From Stenotrophomonas maltophilia (lineage in GTDB: Bacteria; Pseudomonadota; Gammaproteobacteria; Xanthomonadales; Xanthomonadaceae): a stretch of DNA of 64,000 nucleotides. A program made the translations under genes and the position numbers. Below, one piece after another: positions 1 through 9,025 of this stretch. Location of the stretch: NCBI RefSeq assembly GCF_002799155.1, contig NZ_NERD01000002.1:1054001-1118000 (forward strand), in the 5' to 3' direction. The notes beneath the pieces are model-generated. The model ran no database searches and had not been told where the DNA came from. It was given only the letters and a program-made list of their open reading frames with translations. Positions within the stretch are counted from its first letter, which is position 1. Every line of letters begins with the position of its first letter.

Positions 1-1
1 C

Positions 2-934
2 GTGCCTGCAGACAGTGCACAGTTCCTGGCCGACCGCGTGCCGGTCTATCCGCCGCCGGCCGCACTGGCCGTGGCCCAGGACCGGTTGAGCGAGAAGACC
101 CTGTTCCAGGAGCTGGGCATCCCGCTGCCGGTCTTCGCCGACATCCGCAGCCGTGACGAGCTGGCGGCGAAGGCTGCCGAGTTCGGCCTGCCCTGCATCC
201 TCAAGACCCGCCGCCTGGGCTATGACGGCAAGGGCCAATTCCGCCTGCGCAGCGAAGCCGACATCGACGCCGCGTGGGATGCGCTGGGCACGCAGGTCGA
301 GCGCACCGGCCTGATCCTGGAAGGCTTCGTGGCCTTCCAGCGCGAGGTCAGCGTGGTTGCCGTGCGCGGCCGCGATGGCAGCTTCGAGGCCTGGCCGGTC
401 ACCGGCAACTGGCACGTCGACGGCGTGCTGTCGGCCAGCGTGGCACCGGCCGTGCTGGCCGACGCCGAACAGCAGGCCGCGATCGGCTATGCCCGTCGTG
501 TCGCCGAGCACCTGCAGTACGTCGGCGTGTTCGCGCTGGAACTGTTCTGCCGCGATGGCGAACTGCTGGCCAACGAGATGGCGCCGCGCGTGCACAACTC
601 CGGCCACTGGACCATCGAAGGCAGCGAGACCTCGCAGTTCGAGAACCATCTGCGTGCCGTGCTGGGCCTGCCCCTGGGCAGCACCCGCATGCTCGGCCAC
701 GCCTGCATGCTGAACTGGCTGGGCAAGATGCCCGACCCGTTGCCGGTGCTTGCCCAAGCCAGTGGCCACTGGCATGACTACGGCAAGGAGCCGCGCGAAG
801 GCCGCAAGGTCGGCCATGCCACATTGCGCGATGACGATGCCGCTGCCCTGGCCGACGCGCTGGACCAGGTGGGTCTGGAGCTGGACCGCCAGGCCCAGGT
901 GGCGCCGGCGGTACACGCGCTGCGCAACCGCTGA
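2..934 (+). CDS. purK: PurK, N5-carboxyaminoimidazole ribonucleotide synthase (5' end missing)
   Basis: PurK carries out the ATP- and bicarbonate-dependent carboxylation of aminoimidazole ribonucleotide in cytosolic purine synthesis. The 310 visible residues are the ATP-grasp part. The late motif NEMAPRVHNSGHWTIEG is the PurK signature, and EVSVVAVRGRDG lies in the middle. The reading frame is open at the left edge, so roughly 70 N-terminal residues (the biotin-carboxylase-like N domain) lie outside the window and the first visible GTG is not the true start. purE would be expected just upstream but is not visible. A perfect palindrome follows the stop codon. Confidence 0.93.
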   Translation: MPADSAQFLADRVPVYPPPAALAVAQDRLSEKTLFQELGIPLPVFADIRSRDELAAKAAEFGLPCILKTRRLGYDGKGQFRLRSEADIDAAWDALGTQVERTGLILEGFVAFQREVSVVAVRGRDGSFEAWPVTGNWHVDGVLSASVAPAVLADAEQQAAIGYARRVAEHLQYVGVFALELFCRDGELLANEMAPRVHNSGHWTIEGSETSQFENHLRAVLGLPLGSTRMLGHACMLNWLGKMPDPLPVLAQASGHWHDYGKEPREGRKVGHATLRDDDAAALADALDQVGLELDRQAQVAPAVHALRNR

Positions 935-941
935 GCCGGGC

Positions 942-962
942 GTGCCGGCCAATGGCCGGCAC
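942..962. repeat. Perfect palindrome after purK, SMAG-like
   Basis: Two 9-base arms GTGCCGGCC and GGCCGGCAC flank a 3-base loop, 8 bases after the purK stop. There is no T-run. It resembles the GC-rich stem-loops dispersed in S. maltophilia genomes and may stabilise the 3' end of the purK transcript. Confidence 0.5.
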
Positions 963-1058
963 AACCCCGTGTGCCTGCAACGGTGTGGCGCGCCGGTGCA
1001 GGCATCGGCGCAGCATTCCCGGTGGTAGCGTGGAGCTCCTTTCACAGGAGTCACCCTC

Positions 1059-1400
1059 ATGCTCGACTGGAATACCTACCGCAAGGAGCTGAAGGGCCGC
1101 ATCGGCGAGATCGGCAAGCTCTCGCCGGATACGGTCAAGGGTTATGCCACGCTGGCCAATGCGGGCGCGCAGACCAACCATCTTGATGCCAAGACCCGCG
1201 AGCTGATCGCGCTGGCGGTGGCAGTGACCACCCGCTGCGACGGCTGCATCACCGTGCATGTGGACGCGGCGCTGAAACATGGTGCCAGCCGCGAGGAAAT
1301 CGCCGAAGCATTGGGCGTGGCGGTGTCGCTCAACGCCGGCGCGGCGCTGGTGTACTCGGCGCGGGTGATGGACGCCGTGGCTGCACACGAGAACGCGTGA
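1059..1400 (+). CDS. AhpD-like / carboxymuconolactone decarboxylase family protein
   Basis: A 113-residue all-helical protein of the AhpD-like family. The core motif TTRCDGCITVHVDAALKHG carries the CxxC pair and following His that in this family act as a peroxidatic thiol pair and proton relay. A role as a small peroxidase or disulfide reductase is likely, and the substrate is unknown. An AGGAG site lies 8 bases before the ATG. It stands alone and converges on sodB, so a link to oxidative stress is plausible from context but not shown. Confidence 0.85.
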   Translation: MLDWNTYRKELKGRIGEIGKLSPDTVKGYATLANAGAQTNHLDAKTRELIALAVAVTTRCDGCITVHVDAALKHGASREEIAEALGVAVSLNAGAALVYSARVMDAVAAHENA

Positions 1401-1408
1401 TGCCACCG

Positions 1409-1470
1409 TGCCGCCGGCCATGGCCCGGCGTTACCGCGAGGGTGGGGTAGCGACGGGCCATGCCCGGCGG
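1409..1470. repeat. Pair of inverted SMAG-type (GTAG) palindromes
   Basis: A GTAG-led stem-loop at 1447-1470 (arms near CGGGC, loop CAT) faces a second copy in reverse orientation at 1409-1434. S. maltophilia carries many such GTAG elements, singly or as head-to-head pairs. This pair fills the gap between two convergent genes and could serve as a bidirectional terminator or mRNA-stabilising hairpin. Assignment to the family is from memory of its pattern. Confidence 0.55.
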
Positions 1471-1476
1471 ATGTCC

Positions 1477-2055
1477 TCAGCGCAGCTGGCTCTCGGCGAA
1501 TTCCCAGTTCACCATCTGCCAGAACGCGTCCAGGTAACGCGCGCGGTCATTCTGGTAGTCGGTGTAATAAGCGTGCTCCCAGACGTCGCAGCAAAGCAGT
1601 GGCGTGCTTTCACCGGTCAGTGGCGTGCCGGCGTTGCGGGTGGCCTGGATGCCCAGCTGGCCACCCGGGTGCTGCACGAGCCACACCCAGCCCGAGCCGA
1701 ACAGGCCCAGCGCGGTGCGGTTGAACTCCTCGCGCAGGCGCTGTGCGTCACCGAACTGGCGCTTCACCAGCTCGCCCAGCCGGCCCTGCGGTTCGCCGCC
1801 GCCGCGCGGGCGCAGGCACTGCCAGTAGAAACCATGGTTCCAGGCCTGAGCGGCGGCATCGAACAGCGAGCCCTGGGCGTGGCGCACGATCTCTTCCAGT
1901 GACGCTTCCTCCCACTCGGTGCCGAGGATGCCGGCGTTGACGGCATCCACATAGGCGCGATGGTGGTGGCCGTGATGCAGTTCCACGGTCTGTGCGGACA
2001 GGTGTGGCTGCAGGGAGCCGGGAAGGTAGGGCAGGGCGGGCAATTCGACGGGCAT
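1477..2055 (-). CDS. sodB: Iron superoxide dismutase SodB
   Basis: Cytosolic superoxide dismutase of 192 residues from the preferred ATG at 2055. An upstream in-frame ATG at 2097 would add 14 residues with no family match. Metal ligands are visible: His27 in the ELHHGHHHRAYV segment, the His of AAQAWNHGFYW, and Asp and His of CDVWEHAYY. The Gln in AAQAWNH and the GSGWVWLV segment favour the iron over the manganese form. It is transcribed divergently from grxD, a pairing that fits iron and oxidative-stress physiology. Confidence 0.93.
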   Translation of the reverse strand: MPVELPALPYLPGSLQPHLSAQTVELHHGHHHRAYVDAVNAGILGTEWEEASLEEIVRHAQGSLFDAAAQAWNHGFYWQCLRPRGGGEPQGRLGELVKRQFGDAQRLREEFNRTALGLFGSGWVWLVQHPGGQLGIQATRNAGTPLTGESTPLLCCDVWEHAYYTDYQNDRARYLDAFWQMVNWEFAESQLR

Positions 2056-2176
2056 GGACAGGTTCGTGGCCAAGGGGACGGCGGCAGCCGGTTCCATCCG
2101 CTTACAATGGCGGCTACCGTGGGCAGTCTAGCCGACCATCACGGTCGGTTTGTCCGGCGAAGCAAGGAGTGTGGTT

Positions 2177-2497
2177 GTGGCGGTAATGCAGCAAATCCAG
2201 GCCGAGGTCGATCGTTACCCGCTCGTGCTGTTCATGAAGGGCACCCCGCAGTACCCGATGTGCGGCTTTTCCAGCCGCGCCGTGCAGGCGTTGATGGCCG
2301 CCGGCGCCGTCACCCTGCGCACCGTCAACGTGCTCGAGGAGCCGGAGATCCGCGCCAACCTGCCGCGCTTCTCCAACCTGCCGACCTTTCCGCAGCTGTT
2401 CATCAACGGTGAGTTGATCGGCGGCTGCGACATCGTCATGGAACTGTTTGAATCCGGCGAGCTCAAGCGCATCGTCGAAGAGGCGACCCAGGGATGA
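2177..2497 (+). CDS. grxD: Monothiol glutaredoxin Grx4 (CGFS type)
   Basis: A CGFS glutaredoxin of about 106 residues, which in this family binds a bridging [2Fe-2S] cluster with glutathione and takes part in iron-sulfur cluster trafficking. The active site PMCGFSSRAV, the glutathione-binding segments FPQLFINGELIGGCDI and the full family length are present. AAGGAG at 2164-2169 is placed 7 bases before the GTG at 2177, so that start is preferred over TTG 2150 or ATG 2186. The stop overlaps the next gene's ATG (ATGA), so the two are probably co-translated. Confidence 0.93.
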   Translation: MAVMQQIQAEVDRYPLVLFMKGTPQYPMCGFSSRAVQALMAAGAVTLRTVNVLEEPEIRANLPRFSNLPTFPQLFINGELIGGCDIVMELFESGELKRIVEEATQG

Positions 2498-3270
2498 GTG
2501 CCTGGCCGTCGACGTCACCCACTGACGGGGCGCTCGATGGCCGTCCGTTGCAGGACCGCGTGGTGCTGGTCGCTGGCGCCGGGGGAGGGCTGGGCAGTGC
2601 TGCGGCGGTCGCCGCCGCAGCGGCCGGGGCCACCGTGGTCCTGCTGGGGCGCAAGCCGCGCCGGCTGGATCGGGTCTATGCCCAGGTCCAGGCGGTCGGC
2701 CCGGAACCCTTGCTGTACCCGCTGGACCTGGAAGGCGCCGGCCCGGATGACTATGCCGAACTGGCCCAGGCAGTCCAGCGCGAGCTGGGGCGGCTGGACG
2801 GCCTGCTGGTCTGCGCCGCGCATTTCCCCGGCCTGACCCCGTTCGAACTGGCCGACCCGGCAAGTTTCGCCCGCGCGCTCCATGTCACCCTGACCGCCCC
2901 GGCCTGGCTGGCCCAGGCCTGCCTGCCGCTGCTGCGGCAGCGCGAGGACGCCGCCCTGGTGTTCGCGGTCGATGCCCCCGAACGGGTGGGGCAGGCCTAC
3001 TGGGGGGGGTACGGTGTGGCCCAGCATGGCCTGCGCGGCCTGATCGGCAGCCTGCACGATGAGCTGGGCCGCAGCCCGGTGCGGGTCAGTGGTCTGTACC
3101 CGGGTCCGCTGCGCACGGCACTGCGGGCCCGCGCCTATTCCGTCGATCAGGATCCGGCTGCCCGAACGCCGGAAGCCGCGGCGGCGGCGGCGGTGACCCT
3201 GCTTTCCGCTGCCGGCAGCGACTGGCGGGGCCGCATCCTGGATGCGAGCGAGCCATCCGGCGACGCGTGA
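2494..3270 (+). CDS. Short-chain dehydrogenase-like protein (YciK-like) with altered active site
   Basis: A 258-residue Rossmann-fold protein of the classical SDR family, closest in layout to YciK. The nucleotide-binding segment AGAGGGLGSAAAVAAAA and the NAG-equivalent VCAAHFPGL are present. The canonical catalytic Ser is replaced by Asp (VFAVDAP) and the YxxxK motif reads YGVAQ, so the catalytic Lys is Gln. By family rules, ordinary oxidoreductase activity is doubtful. It overlaps grxD by 4 bases, which suggests a joint operon. Function unknown. Confidence 0.75.
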   Translation: MSAWPSTSPTDGALDGRPLQDRVVLVAGAGGGLGSAAAVAAAAAGATVVLLGRKPRRLDRVYAQVQAVGPEPLLYPLDLEGAGPDDYAELAQAVQRELGRLDGLLVCAAHFPGLTPFELADPASFARALHVTLTAPAWLAQACLPLLRQREDAALVFAVDAPERVGQAYWGGYGVAQHGLRGLIGSLHDELGRSPVRVSGLYPGPLRTALRARAYSVDQDPAARTPEAAAAAAVTLLSAAGSDWRGRILDASEPSGDA

Positions 3271-3346
3271 AGGCCGCCGTAGGGTGGAATGAAGATCCCG
3301 TCACGATTGCGTTGCGATCCCGTGCCGTTTGTCGCACGACCGTCAC

Positions 3347-3400
3347 ATTGATGGCGTAGCGTGTTAATCTAGTGTTAACCGTTATGGCTGCCTTCAGCCA
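3347..3400 (+). promoter_or_regulatory. Putative promoter/operator region of the TonB receptor
   Basis: The 232-base gap before the receptor gene contains two direct GTGTTAA repeats at 3361 and 3373, spaced about one helical turn, followed by GTTATGG. This AT-rich patch in a GC-rich gap is the best candidate for the promoter or a regulator site. No clean -35/-10 pair is recognised. Confidence 0.3.
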
Positions 3401-3502
3401 AGCGGTAGGGAACCCCAGATAACTCTCCGAGCAGCCACCCGCAGGGCTGTTTGGATGCGCTTTTTTTCCGCCATCGCCAACTCGCATCGAGGCTACCGAA
3501 AA

Positions 3503-6500
3503 ATGACCCACCCACTCCGGATGTCCAAGCTTACCCTTGGTCTCGTGGCTGCACTTGCCGCCGCTCCCGCCTTCGCCCAGAGCACCTCTGCCGGTGTCGG
3601 CGGCCAGGTGATGTCCGCCGCAGGCCAGCCTGTCGCCGGCGCTGAAGTCACCATCACCCACACCGAGTCGGGTACTGTTTCGCGTGCCACCACCGATGCG
3701 TCGGGCCGCTACAACGCGCGCGGCCTGCGCGTGGGTGGTCCGTACACCATCACCATCACCAAGTCCGGTGAAGGCACCAAGACCGAAGAAGGTGTCTACC
3801 TGAACCTGAACCAGGTCAACACCGTCAACGCCAACCTGGGCGGTGACCTGGCTGCGACCAACCTGGACGCGGTGAACGTTGTCGCCACCGCCGGCGGCCT
3901 GGACCTGTTCAGCGCCAACAAGATGGGCACCGGTACCAACGTCACCCGCGAAACGATGGATGCGCTGCCGTCGGCCAACCGCAACATCCAGGACTACGTC
4001 CGTCTCGACCCGCGCATCTCGCAGGTCAGCAAGGCGGACGGCGCGATCTCGGCGGGCGGCCAGAACACCCGTTACAACGCCATCCGCATCGACGGCATCA
4101 GCGCCTCCGATCCGTTCGGCCTGGGCTCCAACAACCTGCCGACCGAGCGTCAGCCGGTGTCGATGGATGCCATCCAGGAAATCAACATTGACCTGGCCAA
4201 CTACGACACCACCATCGCCGGTGGCACCGGTGCGGTGATCAATGCCGTGACCAAGTCGGGTACCAATGAATTCCACGGCACCGTGTACGGCTCCTACCGC
4301 GACAAGGACATGGTCCGTTCGCGCCTGGAAGGTGACCGCCAGGACTTCAACGGCTTCGAGGATGAGAAGACCTATGGCATGACCTTCGGCGGCCCGATCG
4401 TCAAGGACAAGCTGTTCTTCTTCACCAACTATGAAAAGTACGAGCGTTCGGCCGCCGGCATCAGCCTGAGCGATACGCCGATCGGCAAGGGCACGATCAC
4501 CCAGAAGGACATCACTGATGTCCAGAACTACCTGGGTAATCTGGGCTATGACCCGGGCAGCCTGTCGGCGCCGAACAGCAAGACCGAGATCGAAGAGTAC
4601 GCGGTCAAGCTGGACTGGAACATCAACGAGAACCACCGTGCGGCCCTGCGCTACAACAAGATGGAGCAGAACGTCGTTCGCTTCCCGCAGGTCAGCAGCA
4701 GCGCCATCTCGCTGAGCAATTTCTGGTACCAGCAGCCGACCGAATACGAAACCTGGATGGGTGAACTGTTCAGCGACTGGTCCGAGAACTTCTCGACCGA
4801 ATTCAAGGTTTCGCACAAGGATTACTCGGCCAACCGCGTTCCGCTGGTCGACATGCCGCAGATCCGCATCCGTTCGGGTAATGATTCGCTGTACGTCGGT
4901 ACCGAGCAGAACACCCATGTCAACATCGTCGAGTCGAAGGAGCTGAGCGCCTTTGGTGCCGGTACCTGGTACATCGGTGACCACACCGTCAAGTTCGGCT
5001 TCGATTACTCGAAGAACGAGCTGATGAACTTCTATGGCCGCAACCTCAACGGCGTGTACGAATTCAACAGCGTCAACGACTTCCTGGCAGGCAGGGCTGC
5101 GCGCTACCAGCTGCGTGCGCCGCGTGCCGATGGCAGCCGCAGCGACATCCCGGCCGACTTCACCCTGAAGAACACCGGCGTGTTCGTGCAGGACACCTGG
5201 GCGATCAACTACAACCTGAGCCTGATGTTCGGCGTCCGCGTCGACATGCCTGACTTCAGCAGCCAGCGCCTGTACAACCCGCGCATCGAGCAGCTGTATG
5301 GCTTCAACAACACCAAGCTGGTCGACAAGAACCTGGTGCAGCCGCGTGTTGGCTTCAACTACACCTTCGACAGCGAGCGTCCGACCCAGCTGCGCGGTGG
5401 CGTGGGCCTGTTCGGTGGCGCCGCCCCGAATGTGTGGCTTGCGGGTGCCTACCAGAACACCGGCCTGAACTACATCGAGTATGACCAGCGCAATCCGCCG
5501 GTCGGCTCCTTCACTCCGGACGGCAACAATCCGTATATCCCGGCAGGTGGCCCGGCGACTGCGCGCCAGAACGTGGACATCATCGCGCCGGGCACCCGCC
5601 TGCCGTCGGTGTGGAAGGCCAACCTGGCGTTCGACCATGAACTGCCGTGGTACGGCATCGTGGCGTCGGCCGAACTGCTGGTGACCAAGGTCAAGGACGG
5701 CATCTACTTCGACCGCCTGGACATTGGCGCGCCGACCGTTACCGGTCCGGATGGCCGCGCGATCTATTGGAACCCGCAGGGCCGTAACCCGGCCAACACC
5801 CGCGGGGACCTGGGCATGACCACCGGCACCAACGGTGCGGTCGATCGTGCCAATCGCCCGAGTGACATGGGTGACGTGCTGGTCATGCGCAACACCGACA
5901 AGGGCCGTGGCACCCAGGCCACCTTCTCGCTGGCCAAGCCGCTGACCGAGAACTGGGGCTGGTCGCTGGGTTACACCTATACCCAGTCGAAGGAAGTCAG
6001 CCCGCTGTCCAGCTCGCAGAACACCTCGAACTGGAACAACACGCTGATCTTCAACTCCAACGAAGACGTGGCCTACAACTCGCGCTACGCGCTCAAGGAC
6101 CGCATCACCGGCACCCTGGAGTGGAAGCACAACTTCTTCGGTGACAACGCCACCCGCGTCGGCCTGTTCTACGAAGGTCGCTCGGGCCGTCCGTACAGCT
6201 ACATCTTCTATAACGATGCGAACGGCGACGGTGCTACCACCAACGATCTGTTCTACGTGCCGAAGGGCCCGGGCGACGTGCTGTTCACTGGCGGCGCGAC
6301 CATGGAAAAGGCGTTCTTCGACTGGCTGGCGCAGAACCCGGAGCTGGATGCCTACCGTGGCAGCGTGGTTCCGGCCAACCAGCATCGCGCCAAGTGGATC
6401 AACTCCTTCGATGTCCGCATCAGCCAGGAGTTCCCGGGCTTCGTGAAGAGCCACAAGGGCGAGATCGCGCTGGACATCATGAATGTCGGCAACCTGCTGA

Positions 6501-6706
6501 ACAAGAAGTGGGGCCTGATCGACGATTACGGCTTCTACTCGACCCGCCGCGTTGCCAACTACGCGGGTATCGATCCGGCCACCGGAAAGTACGTGTACTC
6601 GTTCACCGGTGCCGACAGCTCTGCGATCCAGGAAAACAACAACGACAAGGGCAACACCGCCGTGTCGCGCTGGTCGATGCAGCTGACCCTGAAGTACAAG
6701 TTCTGA
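3503..6706 (+). CDS. Oar-like TonB-dependent outer membrane receptor with carboxypeptidase-regulatory-like domain
   Basis: A 1067-residue outer membrane protein. The ATG at 3503 is preferred because it gives a clean signal peptide (MSKLTLGLVAALAAAPAFAQ); an upstream start at 3455 would place 16 residues before it. Residues about 27-110 form a CarboxypepD_reg-like beta-sandwich (GQPVAGAEVTITHTESG). A TonB plug follows (NRNIQDYVRLDPRISQ, YNAIRIDGISASDPFG), then a 22-strand-type barrel ending in the typical terminal Phe (LTLKYKF). The Oar/OmpA-related branch is expanded in xanthomonads. Substrate unknown, perhaps peptides or plant/host glycans. It is monocistronic, with a strong terminator downstream. 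Confidence 0.9.
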   Translation: MTHPLRMSKLTLGLVAALAAAPAFAQSTSAGVGGQVMSAAGQPVAGAEVTITHTESGTVSRATTDASGRYNARGLRVGGPYTITITKSGEGTKTEEGVYLNLNQVNTVNANLGGDLAATNLDAVNVVATAGGLDLFSANKMGTGTNVTRETMDALPSANRNIQDYVRLDPRISQVSKADGAISAGGQNTRYNAIRIDGISASDPFGLGSNNLPTERQPVSMDAIQEINIDLANYDTTIAGGTGAVINAVTKSGTNEFHGTVYGSYRDKDMVRSRLEGDRQDFNGFEDEKTYGMTFGGPIVKDKLFFFTNYEKYERSAAGISLSDTPIGKGTITQKDITDVQNYLGNLGYDPGSLSAPNSKTEIEEYAVKLDWNINENHRAALRYNKMEQNVVRFPQVSSSAISLSNFWYQQPTEYETWMGELFSDWSENFSTEFKVSHKDYSANRVPLVDMPQIRIRSGNDSLYVGTEQNTHVNIVESKELSAFGAGTWYIGDHTVKFGFDYSKNELMNFYGRNLNGVYEFNSVNDFLAGRAARYQLRAPRADGSRSDIPADFTLKNTGVFVQDTWAINYNLSLMFGVRVDMPDFSSQRLYNPRIEQLYGFNNTKLVDKNLVQPRVGFNYTFDSERPTQLRGGVGLFGGAAPNVWLAGAYQNTGLNYIEYDQRNPPVGSFTPDGNNPYIPAGGPATARQNVDIIAPGTRLPSVWKANLAFDHELPWYGIVASAELLVTKVKDGIYFDRLDIGAPTVTGPDGRAIYWNPQGRNPANTRGDLGMTTGTNGAVDRANRPSDMGDVLVMRNTDKGRGTQATFSLAKPLTENWGWSLGYTYTQSKEVSPLSSSQNTSNWNNTLIFNSNEDVAYNSRYALKDRITGTLEWKHNFFGDNATRVGLFYEGRSGRPYSYIFYNDANGDGATTNDLFYVPKGPGDVLFTGGATMEKAFFDWLAQNPELDAYRGSVVPANQHRAKWINSFDVRISQEFPGFVKSHKGEIALDIMNVGNLLNKKWGLIDDYGFYSTRRVANYAGIDPATGKYVYSFTGADSSAIQENNNDKGNTAVSRWSMQLTLKYKF

Positions 6707-6732
6707 TCCGTCAGAGCCTGAAGCAGTGAGTG

Positions 6733-6760
6733 AAAACGGCCGGGGAAACCCGGCCGTTTT
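6733..6760 (+). terminator. Rho-independent terminator of the TonB receptor
   Basis: A perfect 12-base stem AAAACGGCCGGG / CCCGGCCGTTTT around a GAAA tetraloop, ending in a T-run, 27 bases after the stop codon. Confidence 0.92.
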
Positions 6761-6876
6761 CCGTTCAGGCGAAAGTCCTTGCAGGCCACTCTGCATCGGC
6801 GTAGCATCTTTGAACGTGCGCGGTGACAACGCCGCCGATGCGGTCCCGGAATGGCGAACGCGGGCAGCACACATCC

Positions 6877-6908
6877 AACGGTCGGGCTTCCCGGCCGTTT
6901 TGCTTTTT
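6877..6908 (+). terminator. Second terminator-like hairpin before ppnN
   Basis: Arms AACGGTCGGG and CCCGGCCGTT (one G-T pair) around a CTT loop, followed by TTTGCTTTTT. The stem is nearly the same as that of the terminator at 6733. It lies only about 45 bases before ppnN, so it could attenuate read-through or act on a transcript started in the gap. Confidence 0.75.
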
Positions 6909-6958
6909 AAGGGGGCGGCAGTACAGTCGGAAACCTTGAAGGAAGCGAAAAATTGGAT

Positions 6959-8347
6959 ATGACCACGAACGAAAAATCGGCCCGTGCACTGCCGGTGCAG
7001 GATGCGCGGATCTATCCGCGCGGTGGGCTGGATGTGCTGTCGCGGGCCGAGGTGGCACGCCTGCGCGATGCCTCCGCGGGCGGCATGCATGAGCTGCTGC
7101 GCCGCTGCGCGCTGGCCGTGCTGACCAGCGGCAGCGCCTCGGACGATCCGCGCGCCGCGCGCGATCTCTACCCTGATTTCGACATCCAGGTGGCGCAGCA
7201 GGACCGCGGCGTGCGCATCGACCTGGTCAACGCACCGGCGATGGCCTTCGTCGACGGCGAGATCATCCGCGGTGTCGCCGAACTGCTGTTCGCCGTTGTG
7301 CGTGACCTGGCCTACATGGCCATCGAGATGGGCCCGGCCTACGCGGCCGAGCTGGAATCGTCCGAGGGCATCACCAACGCGGTATTCGGCCTGCTGCGCA
7401 ACGCGCGCATCCTCAACCCGGGCGACCCGAACCTGGTGGTGTGCTGGGGCGGACACTCGATCTCGCGCGACGAATACCTGTACACCAAGCAGGTCGGCTA
7501 CGAGCTGGGCCTGCGCGGCCTGGACATCTGCACCGGCTGCGGCCCGGGTGCGATGAAGGGCCCGATGAAGGGGGCCACCATCGCCCATGCCAAGCAGCGC
7601 AAGACGGTCACCCGCTACATCGGCCTGACCGAGCCGGGCATCATCGCCGCCGAGTCGCCGAACCCGATCGTCAACCACCTGGTGATCATGCCGGACATCG
7701 AGAAGCGCCTCGAGGCCTTCGTCCGCATCGGCCACGGCATCATCGTGTTCGCCGGTGGCGTCGGTACCGCCGAAGAGATCCTGTACCTGCTGGGCATCCT
7801 GCTGCGCGAGGAGAACAAGGACCTGCCGTTCCCGCTGATCCTGACCGGCCCGACCGTGGCGGCGCCGTACTTCGAGCAGATCGACCGCTTCATCCGCCTG
7901 ACCCTGGGCGACGAGGCCGCCGAGCGCTACGAGATCATCATCGGTGACCCGGTGGCGGTGGCCAGGAAAATGGCCAGCGGCATCAAGCGCGTTCGCGAGC
8001 ATCGCCTGGCGCAGAAGGATTCGTTCTTCTTCAACTGGTCCATCGAGATCCCGTGGGAGTACCAGCAGCCGTTCGTGCCGACCCATGAAGCGATGGCGGC
8101 GCTGGACCTGCACCACGGCCGCGCGCCGCACGCGCTGGCGGCCGACCTGCGCCGGGCGTTCTCGGGCATCGTGGCCGGCAACGTGAAGGAAGACGGCATG
8201 CGCCGCATCGAGCAGTTCGGGCCGTTCCAGATCCACGGTGACCCGGACATGATGCAGGCGCTGGATGCGCTGCTGCGCGCGTTCGTCGAGCAGCGCCGGA
8301 TGAAGATCTCCGGTGAATACCAGCCCTGCTACCAGGTGCTGGCCTGA
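6959..8347 (+). CDS. ppnN: PpnN (YgdH), pyrimidine/purine nucleotide 5'-monophosphate nucleosidase
   Basis: A 462-residue cytosolic LOG-family enzyme. PpnN splits nucleoside monophosphates into base and ribose-5-phosphate and in E. coli is stimulated by (p)ppGpp. The LOG core is visible: GCGPGAMKGPMKGA and the phosphoribose motif AGGVGTAEEILYLLG (PGGxGTxxE type). Full length agrees with the family (about 454 in E. coli), including the N-terminal DUF4478-like and C-terminal DUF3412-like parts. The start may be TTG 6953, which lies better placed behind AAGGAAG, or ATG 6959. Confidence 0.9.
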   Translation: MTTNEKSARALPVQDARIYPRGGLDVLSRAEVARLRDASAGGMHELLRRCALAVLTSGSASDDPRAARDLYPDFDIQVAQQDRGVRIDLVNAPAMAFVDGEIIRGVAELLFAVVRDLAYMAIEMGPAYAAELESSEGITNAVFGLLRNARILNPGDPNLVVCWGGHSISRDEYLYTKQVGYELGLRGLDICTGCGPGAMKGPMKGATIAHAKQRKTVTRYIGLTEPGIIAAESPNPIVNHLVIMPDIEKRLEAFVRIGHGIIVFAGGVGTAEEILYLLGILLREENKDLPFPLILTGPTVAAPYFEQIDRFIRLTLGDEAAERYEIIIGDPVAVARKMASGIKRVREHRLAQKDSFFFNWSIEIPWEYQQPFVPTHEAMAALDLHHGRAPHALAADLRRAFSGIVAGNVKEDGMRRIEQFGPFQIHGDPDMMQALDALLRAFVEQRRMKISGEYQPCYQVLA

Positions 8348-8509
8348 ACCCGGGCCGGCGCGGTGGGGATCGCGCCGGCACCGGCAGGGGAGGGTGGGTC
8401 GTCAAGCCTTTGACGCCCGTCGCCCCGGATTGACCGTTCATCCTGCCACCGCTTGCCGGTGGCGGGGCGATGGCCCATCGTGGCCACCAACACGCTGGGG
8501 AGCGTCCAA

Positions 8510-9025
8510 ATGTCTTTGCGCCGGCAAAACGGGTTCACGCTGGTTGAACTGATGGTCACGCTGGCCGTCTTCGTGATCCTGGCGTCGATCGCCTATCCGA
8601 GTTTCCGCGGGATGATCCGCTCGAACCGGCTGGCGACCGCCAACAATGAACTGATCGCGCTGGCCAACCTGGCCCGCAGCGAAGGCATCCGCAACAGCAG
8701 CGGTGGCGGTGTCTGTGGCAGCGCCGATGGCAAGGCCTGTGATGGCGACTGGTCCAAGGGCGTACTGGCCTGGTCGGACCTTGATGGCGACGGCCAGATG
8801 GGCAGTAATGACGTCGCGCTGCGGTTTTCGCAGGGCAACCCGCAGCTCAGCGTGGTGGGTCCGCCGGGCGCGGTCATCGCCTTCGACGGGCGCGGCCGGC
8901 GCCGGGCGGTTGCTGACCAGACGCTGGTGCTGTCGCCGGATGCGTGCAAGGCCGGTGAATCGAAAAGCACGCTGACGATCAACCAATCCGGCCAGGTCCG
9001 GGTGACCAAGGGAACCTGCTCATGA
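8510..9025 (+). CDS. fimT: FimT, type IV pilus minor pseudopilin (GspH/FimT family)
   Basis: A 171-residue prepilin. A short basic leader (MSLRRQNG) precedes the cleavage site G|FTLVELMVTLAVF, with Glu5 for assembly, then the hydrophobic helix and a GspH-like beta domain. It is the first gene of the minor pilin operon, with GGGGAG 7 bases before the ATG. Its C-terminal tail reads GQVR where DNA-binding FimT proteins carry GRxR, although a basic GRGRRR stretch lies upstream in the beta domain. It overlaps pilV by 4 bases. Confidence 0.88.
   Translation: MSLRRQNGFTLVELMVTLAVFVILASIAYPSFRGMIRSNRLATANNELIALANLARSEGIRNSSGGGVCGSADGKACDGDWSKGVLAWSDLDGDGQMGSNDVALRFSQGNPQLSVVGPPGAVIAFDGRGRRRAVADQTLVLSPDACKAGESKSTLTINQSGQVRVTKGTCS

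Noticed and set aside
3086..8236. A 1716-codon open frame on the minus strand
   Set aside because: It is the antisense shadow of the TonB receptor and ppnN, produced by high GC codon bias. It has no domain content or ribosome site.
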